Shown here in pieces: positions 55,634 to 64,000 of a DNA stretch of 64,000 nucleotides. Source of the stretch: Bacillus sp. V5-8f (lineage in GTDB: Bacteria > Bacillota > Bacilli > Bacillales > DSM-1321); assembly GCF_002863565.1 (NCBI RefSeq), contig NZ_PGUW01000004.1, positions 558,001 to 622,000 of the forward strand, written 5' to 3'. Within the stretch, counting starts at the first letter, position 1. Each line of letters opens with the position of its first letter. The position numbers and the translations under genes were made by a program. The notes beneath the pieces were generated by a model, which saw nothing but the letters and a program-made list of their open reading frames with translations, ran no database searches and was not told where the DNA came from.

Positions 55634-58066
55634 ATGAGTAGTGGCGCTTTGAAAGAGGTTCAATTGCCTATTTCAGGTATGACCTGTGCCGCCTGTGCAA
55701 CCCGCATTGAAAAAGGATTAAACAAACTAGAAGGCGTTGAGAATGCCAATGTTAATCTAGCGTTGGAAAAAGCGTCTGTGATGTACAATCCAGAGGTCAC
55801 TAAGGTGGAGGACTTAGAGAAAAAGGTTACTGACCTTGGCTATGGGGTTGTTAAGGAAAAGATTGACTTTGATTTGATCGGAATGACCTGTGCCGCATGC
55901 GCAGCACGGATTGAAAAAGGATTGAACAAACTGGAGGGTGTCAGTAATGCTACAGTCAATTTGGCCCTTGAAACAGGAACGGTAGAATATAACCCTTCAG
56001 AGATCACCATTCAAGACATGATCAAGAAGGTTGAAAGCATTGGTTATGAAGTAAAATTAAAGCAAGAAAATAAGGAAACGGCAGATTATCGGGCGATGGA
56101 AATTAAAAAGCAGAAAGGAAAATTCATTTTCTCGTTAATCCTTTCTCTTCCATTACTGTGGTCTATGATAGGGCACTTTGAATTTACATCCTTCCTCTAT
56201 GTACCTGATCTGTTTATGAATCCTTGGGTACAGCTTGCGCTTGCTGCACCGGTACAATTTATTATTGGCAGGCAGTTTTACGTGGGAGCTTATAAAGCGC
56301 TTCGTAATAAAAGTTCCAACATGGATGTGCTCGTTGCATTAGGGACTTCCGCCGCGTTTTTCTACAGTTTATACCAATCGATCCTATCAATTGGCTCTCA
56401 TGCGCATAGGGTAGAGCTATATTATGAAACGAGTGCTATTTTGATTACATTGATCATCTTAGGTAAACTGTTTGAGGCCCGAGCAAAAGGGCGGTCATCA
56501 GAAGCTATTAAAAAATTGATGGGCCTTCAGGCGAAAACAGCCATGGTGGTTCGAGCGGGAGAAGAAATGGAAGTTCCTCTTGAAGAAGTGGCAGCTGGTG
56601 ACATCGTCTATGTGAAACCCGGAGAAAAGGTACCAGTTGATGGTGAGATTGTCGAAGGGCGGTCCGCACTTGATGAATCCATGTTAACGGGCGAAAGTGT
56701 GCCGGTAAGTAAAACAGTGGGGGATTCCGTCATCGGTGCAACCCTTAATAAAAATGGCTTTTTGAAGGTAAAAGCAACGAAAGTAGGGAAAGATACAGCC
56801 CTTGCCCAAATCATCAAGGTGGTAGAAGAGGCACAAGGTTCAAAGGCTCCTATCCAACGTGTGGCGGACCAAATTTCTGGCATATTTGTGCCAATTGTAG
56901 TAGGAATTTCAATTGCCGTATTTCTGATTTGGTATTTATGGGTGAGTCCCGGCGAATTTGCGGAAGCACTGGAGAAGTTGATTGCAGTTCTGGTCATTGC
57001 TTGTCCTTGTGCCCTTGGGTTGGCAACTCCAACTTCAATAATGGCCGGCTCTGGACGTGCGGCCGAGTACGGGGTCTTGTTTAAAGGCGGGGAACATTTG
57101 GAAGCAACGCACCGTATCACAACTGTCGTTTTAGATAAAACAGGTACGGTTACAAACGGAAAACCGGTGTTAACGGATGCAATGGTGGAAGGCAGCATAA
57201 ATGAAGCCAAATTCCTTGCCCTTGTAGGTGCAGCCGAAACACAATCTGAACATCCTCTTGCTGAAGCGATCGTTCAGGGCGTTAAGGAAAAAAATATTTC
57301 CTTGCCGGATGTGCAAGAATTCGAAGCAATTCCAGGCCACGGAATAAAGGCAACAGTCGAGAACCAGCAACTTTTAATCGGTACCAGAAGATTAATGGCA
57401 AAATATAATGTCTCCATTAATAATGCGGCCAATGAAATGGAAAGATTTGAAGATAACGGAAAAACCGCAATGCTTGTCGCGATTGATGGTGCTTATGAGG
57501 GAATAGTGGCTGTAGCAGATACTGTTAAAGAAACATCCAGGGAAGCAATTAAACGATTGAAAGATGCTGGACTTGAAATAATCATGATGACAGGTGACAA
57601 TCAGCGCACTGCACAGGCCATTGCAAATGAAGTAGGCATTGATAAAGTAATTGCGGAAGTCCTGCCGGAAGGAAAAGCGGATGAAGTGAAGAAGCTACAG
57701 GAACAAGGCAAGCGGGTCGCGATGGTTGGTGATGGGATCAATGATGCGCCAGCGTTGGCCATGGCTGATATAGGAATGGCAATTGGAACCGGAACGGATG
57801 TGGCTATGGAAGCGGCCGATATTACCCTCATGAGAGGTAATTTAAATAGCATTGCTGATGCAATCGTAATAAGTAAGAAGACGATCCGAAATATCAAGCA
57901 AAACCTGTTCTGGGCATTGGCGTATAATTCGCTCGGTATACCGGTAGCAGCAGCAGGATTTCTTGCCCCATGGCTTGCGGGTGCGGCGATGGCGTTTAGT
58001 TCCGTATCTGTTGTGTTAAATGCACTGCGCTTGCAACGGATAAAGTTGAATGAAAAGACAATGTAA
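55634..58066 (+). CDS. copA: Copper-exporting P1B-type ATPase CopA
   Basis: About 810 residues. Two N-terminal HMA domains (GMTCAAC with Cys18/Cys21 and Cys86/Cys89), eight membrane helices, the transport-site CPC at 457-459, the phosphorylated Asp501 in [18 protein letters not shown] and GDGINDAPA. It pumps Cu(I) out of the cell. The ATG at 55634 is used; a TTG at 55628 is closer to AAGGAG, so the start may be two codons earlier. Confidence 0.95.
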   Translation: MSSGALKEVQLPISGMTCAACATRIEKGLNKLEGVENANVNLALEKASVMYNPEVTKVEDLEKKVTDLGYGVVKEKIDFDLIGMTCAACAARIEKGLNKLEGVSNATVNLALETGTVEYNPSEITIQDMIKKVESIGYEVKLKQENKETADYRAMEIKKQKGKFIFSLILSLPLLWSMIGHFEFTSFLYVPDLFMNPWVQLALAAPVQFIIGRQFYVGAYKALRNKSSNMDVLVALGTSAAFFYSLYQSILSIGSHAHRVELYYETSAILITLIILGKLFEARAKGRSSEAIKKLMGLQAKTAMVVRAGEEMEVPLEEVAAGDIVYVKPGEKVPVDGEIVEGRSALDESMLTGESVPVSKTVGDSVIGATLNKNGFLKVKATKVGKDTALAQIIKVVEEAQGSKAPIQRVADQISGIFVPIVVGISIAVFLIWYLWVSPGEFAEALEKLIAVLVIACPCALGLATPTSIMAGSGRAAEYGVLFKGGEHLEATHRITTVVLDKTGTVTNGKPVLTDAMVEGSINEAKFLALVGAAETQSEHPLAEAIVQGVKEKNISLPDVQEFEAIPGHGIKATVENQQLLIGTRRLMAKYNVSINNAANEMERFEDNGKTAMLVAIDGAYEGIVAVADTVKETSREAIKRLKDAGLEIIMMTGDNQRTAQAIANEVGIDKVIAEVLPEGKADEVKKLQEQGKRVAMVGDGINDAPALAMADIGMAIGTGTDVAMEAADITLMRGNLNSIADAIVISKKTIRNIKQNLFWALAYNSLGIPVAAAGFLAPWLAGAAMAFSSVSVVLNALRLQRIKLNEKTM

Positions 58067-58108
58067 CACATTTTATTGCATCACTAAGACAATTTTGCAA
58101 AAGTAATG

Positions 58109-58144
58109 TTTCGCCCCGGGAATTAGTCGATTTCCGGGGCGAAA
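58109..58144. other. Hairpin after copA
   Basis: TTTCGCCCCGG (58109-58119) with CCGGGGCGAAA (58134-58144). A strong stem but without a T run, so a terminator role is uncertain. It lies between convergent genes. Confidence 0.55.
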
Positions 58145-58230
58145 ATATGAATAAAATTGAGTAAATTTATAATACTAAACGTACAATAGGGTTACTAGTT
58201 ACATGGTTCAAGGATGTGTTGTCCTGAAGG

Positions 58231-58389
58231 TTATAGCAATTCTGGTTTGAAAGTTTTACAATCCGTTTCTTTGCTATCTGATGCATGGTTGCCATTGTGG
58301 CTTACTACATAAATGGAATCAGCCTTACATTTATTTCCTGTTCCCCAATACGTACAGTTATTCACTTCACAAAGTACATCTTTCGCCAT
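58231..58389 (-). CDS. DUF1540-domain cysteine-containing protein
   Basis: 52 residues. LCEVNNCTYWGTGNKC and ETDCKTF match the DUF1540 pattern: four Cys likely to bind a metal. Function of the family is unknown; members are common in spore-formers. ATG 58389 follows CAGGAGGTG. It converges on copA. Confidence 0.82.
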   Translation of the reverse strand: MAKDVLCEVNNCTYWGTGNKCKADSIYVVSHNGNHASDSKETDCKTFKPELL

Positions 58390-58923
<534 letters not shown>

Positions 58924-59191
58924 TGAATTCATAAAGATCCTATCACAAAAAATGATGGAACAAGGGTTTGAGTCCATGTTTAACGAAAAGAGGATAGATG
59001 AGTAGAGATCGTGCTCTGCTGATTTATCCTTTTTGTGTTTCCCTATTTTCTTATAAATCAATCTAACTATAGTTGTGGGAAAATTGACATTTTTTGAAAA
59101 AATTCGTACCATAAGACCAATCATGAGATTTCACAATTTTTAAACGTTATATAAACCGAACACAAAAATCATATGGTTTAGGGGGATTTCG

Positions 59192-60013
59192 ATGAGCCAA
59201 TCTGATAGCAGCAGTGTCATCTCGATAAGGAACGTCACTTGGAAACAAGAGGGAAAGGCTATATTAAACAACATATCCTGGGAGATCAAGAAAGGTGAAA
59301 ATTGGGCTCTGTTGGGTTTGAATGGTTCTGGGAAAACCTCCATTCTCAAGATGATTACAGGGTACCAATGGCCGACTACTGGAGATGTTTCTGTGTTGGG
59401 GAACCAGTTTGGCAAGACAAACATTCCAATGCTACGAAGGTCAATAGGCTGGGTAAGTACGTCCTTGGACGACAAATTTCATATCAGGCAGTTTGATACA
59501 GGTCTTGAAGTCGTTCTTAGCGGCAAATTTGCTTCGGTCGGCCTCTTTGAAGATATTACAGAAAAAGATTTAGACAAAGCCTATCATTTACTTGAACAAT
59601 TTAACATAGGTCATCTGGCAAACGAAGTGATTACGACCTTCTCACAAGGAGAGAAACGAAAAGCTATGATTGCAAGATCATTAATGGCTGGTCCGCGTGT
59701 GTTGATTTTGGACGAGCCCTGCAATGGATTGGATATTAAATCAAAGGAACAGCTTTTATCGACAATCGAACAGATGTCTGCCATGCCTGATGGCCCGACG
59801 CTATTATATGTAACTCATAATGTCGAGGAAATTATCCCTTCCATATCCCATGTTATATTGATGCATTCAGGAGGCATTATTGCTCAAGGAGATAAAGAAC
59901 ACACCCTAACAGAACCGTTGCTTCAAAACACCTTTGACGTGCCATTATCACTTGATTGGGAAAATGATCGTCCTTGGATCCGGGTTAAATCAGAACATAT
60001 GATTTTTGATTAA
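59192..60013 (+). CDS. ABC transporter ATP-binding protein (YlmA-type)
   Basis: 273 residues. Walker A GLNGSGKTS is at 42-50, the signature reads FSQGEKRKAMIA (~150-161; usually LSGGQ), Walker B VLILDEP at ~170-176, and the H-loop is in YVTHNVEE. It looks like the single ATPases YlmA/ModF. There is no membrane partner gene nearby, so it could serve a distant permease or act in another process. RBS TAGGGGGA. Confidence 0.85.
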   Translation: MSQSDSSSVISIRNVTWKQEGKAILNNISWEIKKGENWALLGLNGSGKTSILKMITGYQWPTTGDVSVLGNQFGKTNIPMLRRSIGWVSTSLDDKFHIRQFDTGLEVVLSGKFASVGLFEDITEKDLDKAYHLLEQFNIGHLANEVITTFSQGEKRKAMIARSLMAGPRVLILDEPCNGLDIKSKEQLLSTIEQMSAMPDGPTLLYVTHNVEEIIPSISHVILMHSGGIIAQGDKEHTLTEPLLQNTFDVPLSLDWENDRPWIRVKSEHMIFD

Positions 60014-60111
60014 ACTTGGAGTTTATTCAAAACGTGTGAATAGGGGTCAGATTGTTTGGCCTCTTTTCAAACACAAGAAGATGATTTCAACACTGTAAAA
60101 AACCTTGAAAT

Positions 60112-60125
60112 TGAAAGCGTTTTCA
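60112..60125. promoter_or_regulatory. cre site (CcpA)
   Basis: TGAAAGCGTTTTCA, a perfect symmetrical cre, between the ABC gene and the small gene at 60306. Confidence 0.65.
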
Positions 60126-60305
60126 ACTATAGTTGATACATGAAGTGAAATTTCCATATAGTCGTGGATATGCCAGCCATTTTCGGCCTATTCATGGCAT
60201 TTGAAATTGTAATTATTTGAATCGTAAATTTGATGTTAGTAGAACTGTTTTTTGGGGAATGTAATATATAAATTATAGGAGAGTAAATGAAGGAGGAGAA
60301 AATCA

Positions 60306-60434
60306 ATGGAAGAATATAAACTGACTGATTTTGCGCACGAAGAGGGATTTGAACTAAACACATATTTAACCTATCTGTTTGAACATGCAAAAGCAGGTGC
60401 TCCTGAACGAGATCTTCAGGCTATCAATGAATGA
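60306..60434 (+). CDS. Small protein, 42 residues
   Basis: ATG 60306 follows AAGGAGGAG, an excellent site. The sequence is acidic and helical (GFELNTYLTYLFEHAKAGAPERD). It has its own hairpin downstream. A perfect cre lies ~180 bases upstream. No family recognised. Confidence 0.65.
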   Translation: MEEYKLTDFAHEEGFELNTYLTYLFEHAKAGAPERDLQAINE

Positions 60435-60475
60435 AGCAAAAAATGAAGTCAAATATTAGGATACATTACTTAATA

Positions 60476-60530
60476 TAGGCGGTCTTGCATGTTCTGAATA
60501 GAAGAACTGGCAAGCCGTTTATTTTTTTGC
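60476..60530 (+). terminator. Imperfect terminator
   Basis: GGCGGTCTTGCATGTTCT pairs imperfectly with AGAACTGGCAAGCCG, then TTTATTTTTTT. It ends the 42-residue gene. Confidence 0.6.
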
Positions 60531-60618
60531 TTAAAGGGTGTTTCGAAAAATACAACTGACAATTATGGGACACAACAATAAAGAGATAGTAAAGCCCTAT
60601 CTCTTTATCAAAGGCAAG

Positions 60619-60783
60619 TTAAAAGCTTTCAAAAAAATCCTCAAAAAATTCTTTGGTTGAAAAGAACTCACCGTCACACCCGCAGTTGCAACCAGAGTTG
60701 CAGCTGCACTTTTCATTTCTTTCACAATTACACCCTTTTACTTCGTTAAAGTTACAGTTTTTGTTCCATTCGCAGAAAGACAC
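60619..60783 (-). CDS. Cysteine-rich small protein, 54 residues
   Basis: GTG 60783 follows AAGGAGGTG. Nine cysteines, most of them in the middle: GCNC, KCSC and GCNCGC. The C-terminus is aromatic and acidic (FFEDFFESF). Such CxC clusters suggest metal binding (metallothionein-like) or a coat/surface peptide. A tRNA-like RNA on the same strand ends ~130 bases upstream. Confidence 0.65.
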   Translation of the reverse strand: MSFCEWNKNCNFNEVKGCNCERNEKCSCNSGCNCGCDGEFFSTKEFFEDFFESF

Positions 60784-60910
60784 TAGGTTCACCTCCTTGA
60801 TGATGGAATATTTTATTCACATCAAGAAGGTTAATTGAGGGCAATAACCTAGAGATAATGCGGTTTTTATTTTTGTCTATTTTGTAATTGAACAGGAAAA
60901 TAAATTGAAG

Positions 60911-60996
60911 CGGACTTGGTGGGATTTGAACCCACAAGACACACAACAGTTTGCGCCTAAAACTGCTGGTTGCTCTGTGCTTTGAGCTACAAGTCC
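60911..60996 (-). ncRNA. tRNA-like RNA with extended anticodon stem
   Basis: 86 bases with a 7-bp acceptor stem (GGACTTG/CAAGTCC), a 4-bp D stem (GCTC/GAGC), and a perfect T arm with TTCAAAT loop. The D loop lacks the GG pair, the anticodon arm is a 9-bp stem (CAGCAGTTT with AAACTGTTG) and a 7-base loop TAGGCGC without U33, and no CCA is encoded. It is therefore not a normal decoding tRNA. B. cereus has a pseudo-tRNA (tRNA-Other) with regulatory effects; this may be a relative, which I could not test. Confidence 0.7.
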
Positions 60997-61363
60997 ATAC
61001 AAATATTATTTACAGAATGGATCAGTTTATTCATGGAGATGTGAAACATTAAAGACACTGTTTTTAAAGCAATAGATGCAGTTGACCAATTCGAAATGAT
61101 TCTAGGTAAACGGCAGTACTATATTCTGTTCGAAATTAGACCGTTAACGTATAAACAACCAGTGGAGGCTGCATTCAAATGAGGATGATCTTATCGGATT
61201 ACACTTTTTTTGGCTTTTTTTGTGCGTATAGGCCCGCAATTTGAATTGAAAGAATAAGTTAGAGGGATATTTGCAAATTGTTATTCAGAATATTATTTAC
61301 GTTTCCGGTCCATTGGGATATAATCGCATAAGACAACTCGGATTTAAAATGGGAGGCAACACG
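60997..61363. other. Gap with a short broken frame and a promoter
   Basis: A frame from ~61046 to TGA at 61180-61182 codes for 45 plausible residues (DTVFKAIDAVDQFEMILG) but has no proper start; a 10-codon ATG frame lies just upstream in another phase. A sigma-A promoter (TTTACG 61296-61301, 17 bases, TATAAT 61319-61324) precedes the TSUP gene. Confidence 0.4.
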
Positions 61364-62131
61364 ATGACTGTCGGTATTACGGTTTTGGGTTTAATAGTAG
61401 GCACTCTAGTTGGCATGACGGGAGTAGGGGGAGCAGCCCTTTTGACGCCTTTTTTGATAGTAATGGGCATTAATCCGACGATAGCAGTAGGAACTGATCT
61501 CGTCTATAATTCAATTACAAAAGTATTCGGGGCAGCTCAGCATTGGCGGCAAAAAACCATCAATTTTCAATTGGTAAAATATTTAGCGTTTGGGAGCATT
61601 CCCAGTGCCGTCATAGCAATCGGCTCCTTGCACCTATTTCCAGCATTTCAACAGCACCAGGAAAACATCATTAAACATACACTTGGTTATGTGCTCACAT
61701 TGGTCTCGATTTCTATTATTCTGCGAGTCTTTTTTGATAAGAAAATGGGACTGAATCGTTGGCAGAAGCTGCCCTTGGAAAACAAGAAGACATTAACCAT
61801 TCTGGTTGGTGCATTCTTTGGATTTATCGTTGGCTTAACTTCACTTGGTTCAGGATCTTTATTTGCGATTGCAATGCTATATCTTTTCAACATGAAAACC
61901 TCCGAGCTAGTGGGGACAGATATCGCGCACGCTTTCTTGTTAGTCACGGTTGCTGGCATTCTTAATGCCAGCTTTGGTAACGTTGATTATTTGTTGGCAG
62001 CCAACTTGCTATTGGGTTCGATTCCGGGGGTACTATTAGGCAGTAGGCTATCGCTCAAGGTATCACCGAAACCGCTCCAGGTCATTATCGCTACCATTAT
62101 CTTAATAAGTGGTATTAAGCTCATCAGTTAG
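61364..62131 (+). CDS. TSUP-family (TauE/SafE) permease
   Basis: 255 residues, seven or eight helices in two repeats. GMTGVGGAALLTPFLI near the N-terminus and GLTSLGSGSLFAIAML in the middle are the paired family motifs; VGTDLVYN and VGTDIAHAF follow each. Members carry sulfite, sulfonates or organosulfur compounds. The start at 61364 has GGGAGG 7 bases upstream; the longer frame from 61271 contains the promoter and is rejected. Confidence 0.87.
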   Translation: MTVGITVLGLIVGTLVGMTGVGGAALLTPFLIVMGINPTIAVGTDLVYNSITKVFGAAQHWRQKTINFQLVKYLAFGSIPSAVIAIGSLHLFPAFQQHQENIIKHTLGYVLTLVSISIILRVFFDKKMGLNRWQKLPLENKKTLTILVGAFFGFIVGLTSLGSGSLFAIAMLYLFNMKTSELVGTDIAHAFLLVTVAGILNASFGNVDYLLAANLLLGSIPGVLLGSRLSLKVSPKPLQVIIATIILISGIKLIS

Positions 62132-62155
62132 AAATGTTTTACTGTATACAAGTAT

Positions 62156-62200
62156 GAAAAAGACGATTCTCCACTAATCTGTGAGCATCGTCTTTTTTTT
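62156..62200 (+). terminator. Terminator after the TSUP gene
   Basis: AAAAGACGAT (62157-62166) with ATCGTCTTTT (62187-62196), then T. Confidence 0.85.
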
Positions 62201-62257
62201 ATTCTGTAAGTTGATGTATAGTAGGAAAGGAGAATTTTTGATAAAGGTCGTGTGTAC

Positions 62258-62632
62258 ATGATCCCATTACTCATATTGACGATGTTGGCAGCAACCTGGT
62301 TCGCTTACACGCGCCATTTTCCGGTGAAAAAAGTGGATTGTAGAAAAAAAGAATATATCATCAAGGACGATAACATCATTATGTTGGATATAAGAGATTA
62401 TAATGAGATACATGATTCGGACAGCCGTACGTTGAACATTCCGTATGCGTATCTTAGACGATTTAATAACGAAATTTCCAATGGAAATATACATGTGATT
62501 GCGGCCAATCAATTAGAATTGAATTTAGGGGTACGCTTTCTTAGGAAAAAAGGCTTTAACGTAACGAGCTATGAAGTTAAGGATTGTCCATGTAAGGGGA
62601 GCAGCAATAAAGGGCCAACTCGTTCCAATTAA
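62258..62632 (+). CDS. Membrane-anchored rhodanese-like protein without catalytic Cys
   Basis: 124 residues. A membrane anchor (IPLLILTMLAATWFAY) precedes a rhodanese-like domain: MLDIRDYNEIHDSD and TLNIPYAYLRRF match the usual start of such domains. The loop after HVIAANQ, which should hold the persulfide Cys, has none. Two Cys are in CPC at the C-terminus. So it may bind rather than transfer sulfur. ATG 62258 is used; GTG 62252 is closer to AAAGG. Confidence 0.65.
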   Translation: MIPLLILTMLAATWFAYTRHFPVKKVDCRKKEYIIKDDNIIMLDIRDYNEIHDSDSRTLNIPYAYLRRFNNEISNGNIHVIAANQLELNLGVRFLRKKGFNVTSYEVKDCPCKGSSNKGPTRSN

Positions 62633-62855
62633 GGAGGAAGCTTTAGCAATAAAGTTATTTCCAATATTACTATTATAGGTTTATAAAATGGGCTTGAGAA
62701 AATCAAAAATGGGTGTAACAATAAGAATAAAGAAAGAAATTTACGCAGAACCATACCTAATAAGAATTATCTTATAATCAATACGATTGCTAAACATAAG
62801 AGCAGTATTTCTCAAGGGTTCTCAGCACATCCTCAGAAGGAAGGGTGTGGTGCTG

Positions 62856-62939
62856 ATGACGGCCTTTGAAGCGTTGATGTTTGCATGTGCGTTTGCAAGC
62901 CTGATCGTGGCTGTTCTGTCATTTAACCAAAAAAAATAA
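62856..62939 (+). CDS. Type I toxin-like small hydrophobic peptide (TxpA/BsrG-like)
   Basis: 27 residues: MTAFEALMFA, a hydrophobic helix, then NQKK. TxpA, BsrG and related membrane toxins have the same order: M(S/T)xxEALM start, one helix, lysine end. AAGGAAGGG lies 10 bases upstream; two in-frame GTG codons (62847, 62850) are possible starts. Two hairpins follow. An antisense RNA would be expected from the other strand. Confidence 0.6.
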   Translation: MTAFEALMFACAFASLIVAVLSFNQKK

Positions 62940-62976
62940 TTCACCCGCAAGAGACGATGTGACAAGGGTGAATTAT
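62936..62976 (+). other. Hairpin at the stop codon of the toxin
   Basis: ATAATTCACCC (62936-62946) with GGGTGAATTAT (62966-62976). It includes the stop codon, as in other type I toxin mRNAs. Confidence 0.7.
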
Positions 62977-63020
62977 TCCTCATAATCGCTGGTCCCCTTG
63001 TGAAGGAACCTCATAATTTA

Positions 63021-63052
63021 GACCGTTGGTTGGCCACTGACGGTCCTTTTTT
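63021..63052 (+). terminator. Terminator of the toxin mRNA
   Basis: GACCGT (63021-63026) with ACGGTC (63040-63045), then TTTTTT. Confidence 0.75.
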
Positions 63053-63230
63053 ATTGTATGTAAATTTCCTCCTGATTGATACCTGCCTCTTTCCATTGTA
63101 TTTCGCCGTGCATGGCGATCAGAAAATGCCATATAAAAAATGGCCATCTGCTGAAATACAAAGGGTTGTCTACCTGTTTTTCGAAAATATATTATAACTG
63201 ACAATACTTTTAAAGAAAGCAGGGCTGGGC

Positions 63231-63581
63231 ATGAAGAGCAAAATCCATCGATGTAATTGCAAGAAGGTCTGGACTGTGCAAAACCGAAAAGTGACAATGA
63301 GCGCCAATACCGTGCTCTTGAATGGTGATTGGATTACGGAGGTGAAACCTGATAGGAGCTCTAATCCTAAAGGATTTGTTACAACAAGTAAAAGTGATGA
63401 AATTATCTTGAATCCGTCCATTGACTTTTTAACACATTTTAACAAAGTAGCCAAGCTGATTTATGATAAACAAAGGGTATACTTCAATGTGAGCAGCGGA
63501 AAGTATTTGTATTTTGATGTGGATGGCTCTTGTTACATACTTAGTAAAAGAAACGGGTTACATTGGAGTCGTGGGTATTAG
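63231..63581 (+). CDS. Hypothetical protein, 116 residues
   Basis: Unknown family. It starts MKSKIHRCNCKKVWTVQNRK, with a CxC near the N-terminus, then alternating beta-like stretches (VYFNVSSGKYLYFDVDGSCYIL). No signal peptide or membrane helix. The ribosome site is weak (CAGGGCTGGG). It lies alone between the toxin-like gene and a chemoreceptor, with no terminator after it. Confidence 0.55.
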   Translation: MKSKIHRCNCKKVWTVQNRKVTMSANTVLLNGDWITEVKPDRSSNPKGFVTTSKSDEIILNPSIDFLTHFNKVAKLIYDKQRVYFNVSSGKYLYFDVDGSCYILSKRNGLHWSRGY

Positions 63582-63738
63582 ATATCGCTATTTTCGCTAT
63601 GAGGCACCCTGTTTTGTTATGAGAATATAGTTTACCGGAAATATTGGTCGGTATTTTTTTTTGAATATTTGTGAAAAGATGTAGATTTATGTCGATGTTT
63701 ACCATAGTAAATATATTTAAAGGGGAATATAAAAAGAA

Positions 63739-64000
63739 ATGAAGAAGGTAAACATCAAGAAAAAACTCGTGGGATGCTTTATTATTGTATCTCTCATCTT
63801 TGGAATGGCAGTAGGCTATTCCTATTTCAAAATTAAGCAAATGCATGATTCTTACGCATATTTACTTAAAAATGCGGCAGCAATGAACATGCTTGTTCAA
63901 AACATGGAAAAAGACTTGGCCATGAAGATCGCGGATTTAAGAGGGTATTTGCTGTACGGTGATCCTGAAATGGTGGAACAAATGAAAGAAACACATGAAA
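63739..64000 (+). CDS. Methyl-accepting chemotaxis protein, N-terminal part
   Basis: 87 codons are present; the frame runs off the window. A basic start (MKKVNIKKKLVG) leads into a membrane helix (CFIIVSLIFGMAVGYSYF) and a helical extracellular part (LVQNMEKDLAMKIADLRGYLLYG), the four-helix-bundle sensor type of MCPs with the typical D.RGYLL pattern. RBS AAAGGGGA ~12 bases upstream. Confidence 0.75.
   Translation, partial: MKKVNIKKKLVGCFIIVSLIFGMAVGYSYFKIKQMHDSYAYLLKNAAAMNMLVQNMEKDLAMKIADLRGYLLYGDPEMVEQMKETHE

Noticed and set aside
60653-60838. 61-codon plus-strand frame rich in Gln and Leu
   Set aside because: Opposite strand of the cysteine-rich gene; no ribosome site.
60911-60996. Ordinary tRNA-Leu or tRNA-Ala gene
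   Set aside because: Anticodon stem too long, U33 absent in the loop, D-loop GG absent, no encoded CCA.

Overview
The window is chromosomal DNA of a low-GC, spore-forming Bacillaceae member (Bacillus, Neobacillus, Priestia or a relative). The evidence is an sspH-type spore protein, a spore-coat transglutaminase (tgl), two sporulation-type sensor kinases, an sda-like checkpoint gene, strong AGGAGG ribosome sites with frequent TTG and GTG starts, and a gltC/gltAB locus of the B. subtilis type. I see no prophage, intact insertion sequence, CRISPR array or rRNA.

Layout. 1-3.3 kb: end of an MFS transporter, an aldo/keto reductase, sspH and a TatD-type hydrolase. 3.7-12.2 kb: a lipid and polyhydroxyalkanoate (PHA) block with an esterase, an acyl-CoA ligase, an SDR reductase, a phasin-like gene, phaR, phaC (class IV synthase), an alpha/beta hydrolase, the PadR-type regulator phaQ and a second phasin-like gene. 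12.4-19.6 kb: gltC divergent from gltA-gltB. 19.9-23.3 kb: two tandem basic amino-acid permeases, only one of them behind a lysine riboswitch. 23.9-31.5 kb: two histidine kinases, small stress-type genes, adaA-adaB, an NhaC antiporter, an sda-like gene and a decayed toxin tail. 31.8-39 kb: tgl, a VOC protein, an MBL-fold hydrolase, a second acyl-CoA ligase and a pair of acyl-CoA dehydrogenases. 39.2-50.7 kb: a small AtzG-like protein with an amidase, a methyltransferase, transporters (EamA, POT, MHS), a YkqA-like protein, a polysaccharide deacetylase and a Mn-riboswitch/TerC unit. 51-64 kb: malic enzyme, a chemoreceptor, csoR-copZ-copA, several very small genes, a tRNA-like RNA, a TSUP permease, a probable type I toxin and the start of a second chemoreceptor.

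The most coherent theme is carbon storage and fatty-acid handling: two acyl-CoA ligases (each behind a cre-like site), the paired dehydrogenases, the PHA synthase and its phasins, and NADP malic enzyme. A second theme is entry into sporulation. The items most worth following are the tandem permease whose leader matches its neighbour's except that the riboswitch is gone, an aberrant tRNA-like RNA with a long anticodon stem, and several genes of under 60 codons (sda-like, type I toxin, cysteine-rich proteins). All calls were made by reading the sequence; no database search was run.
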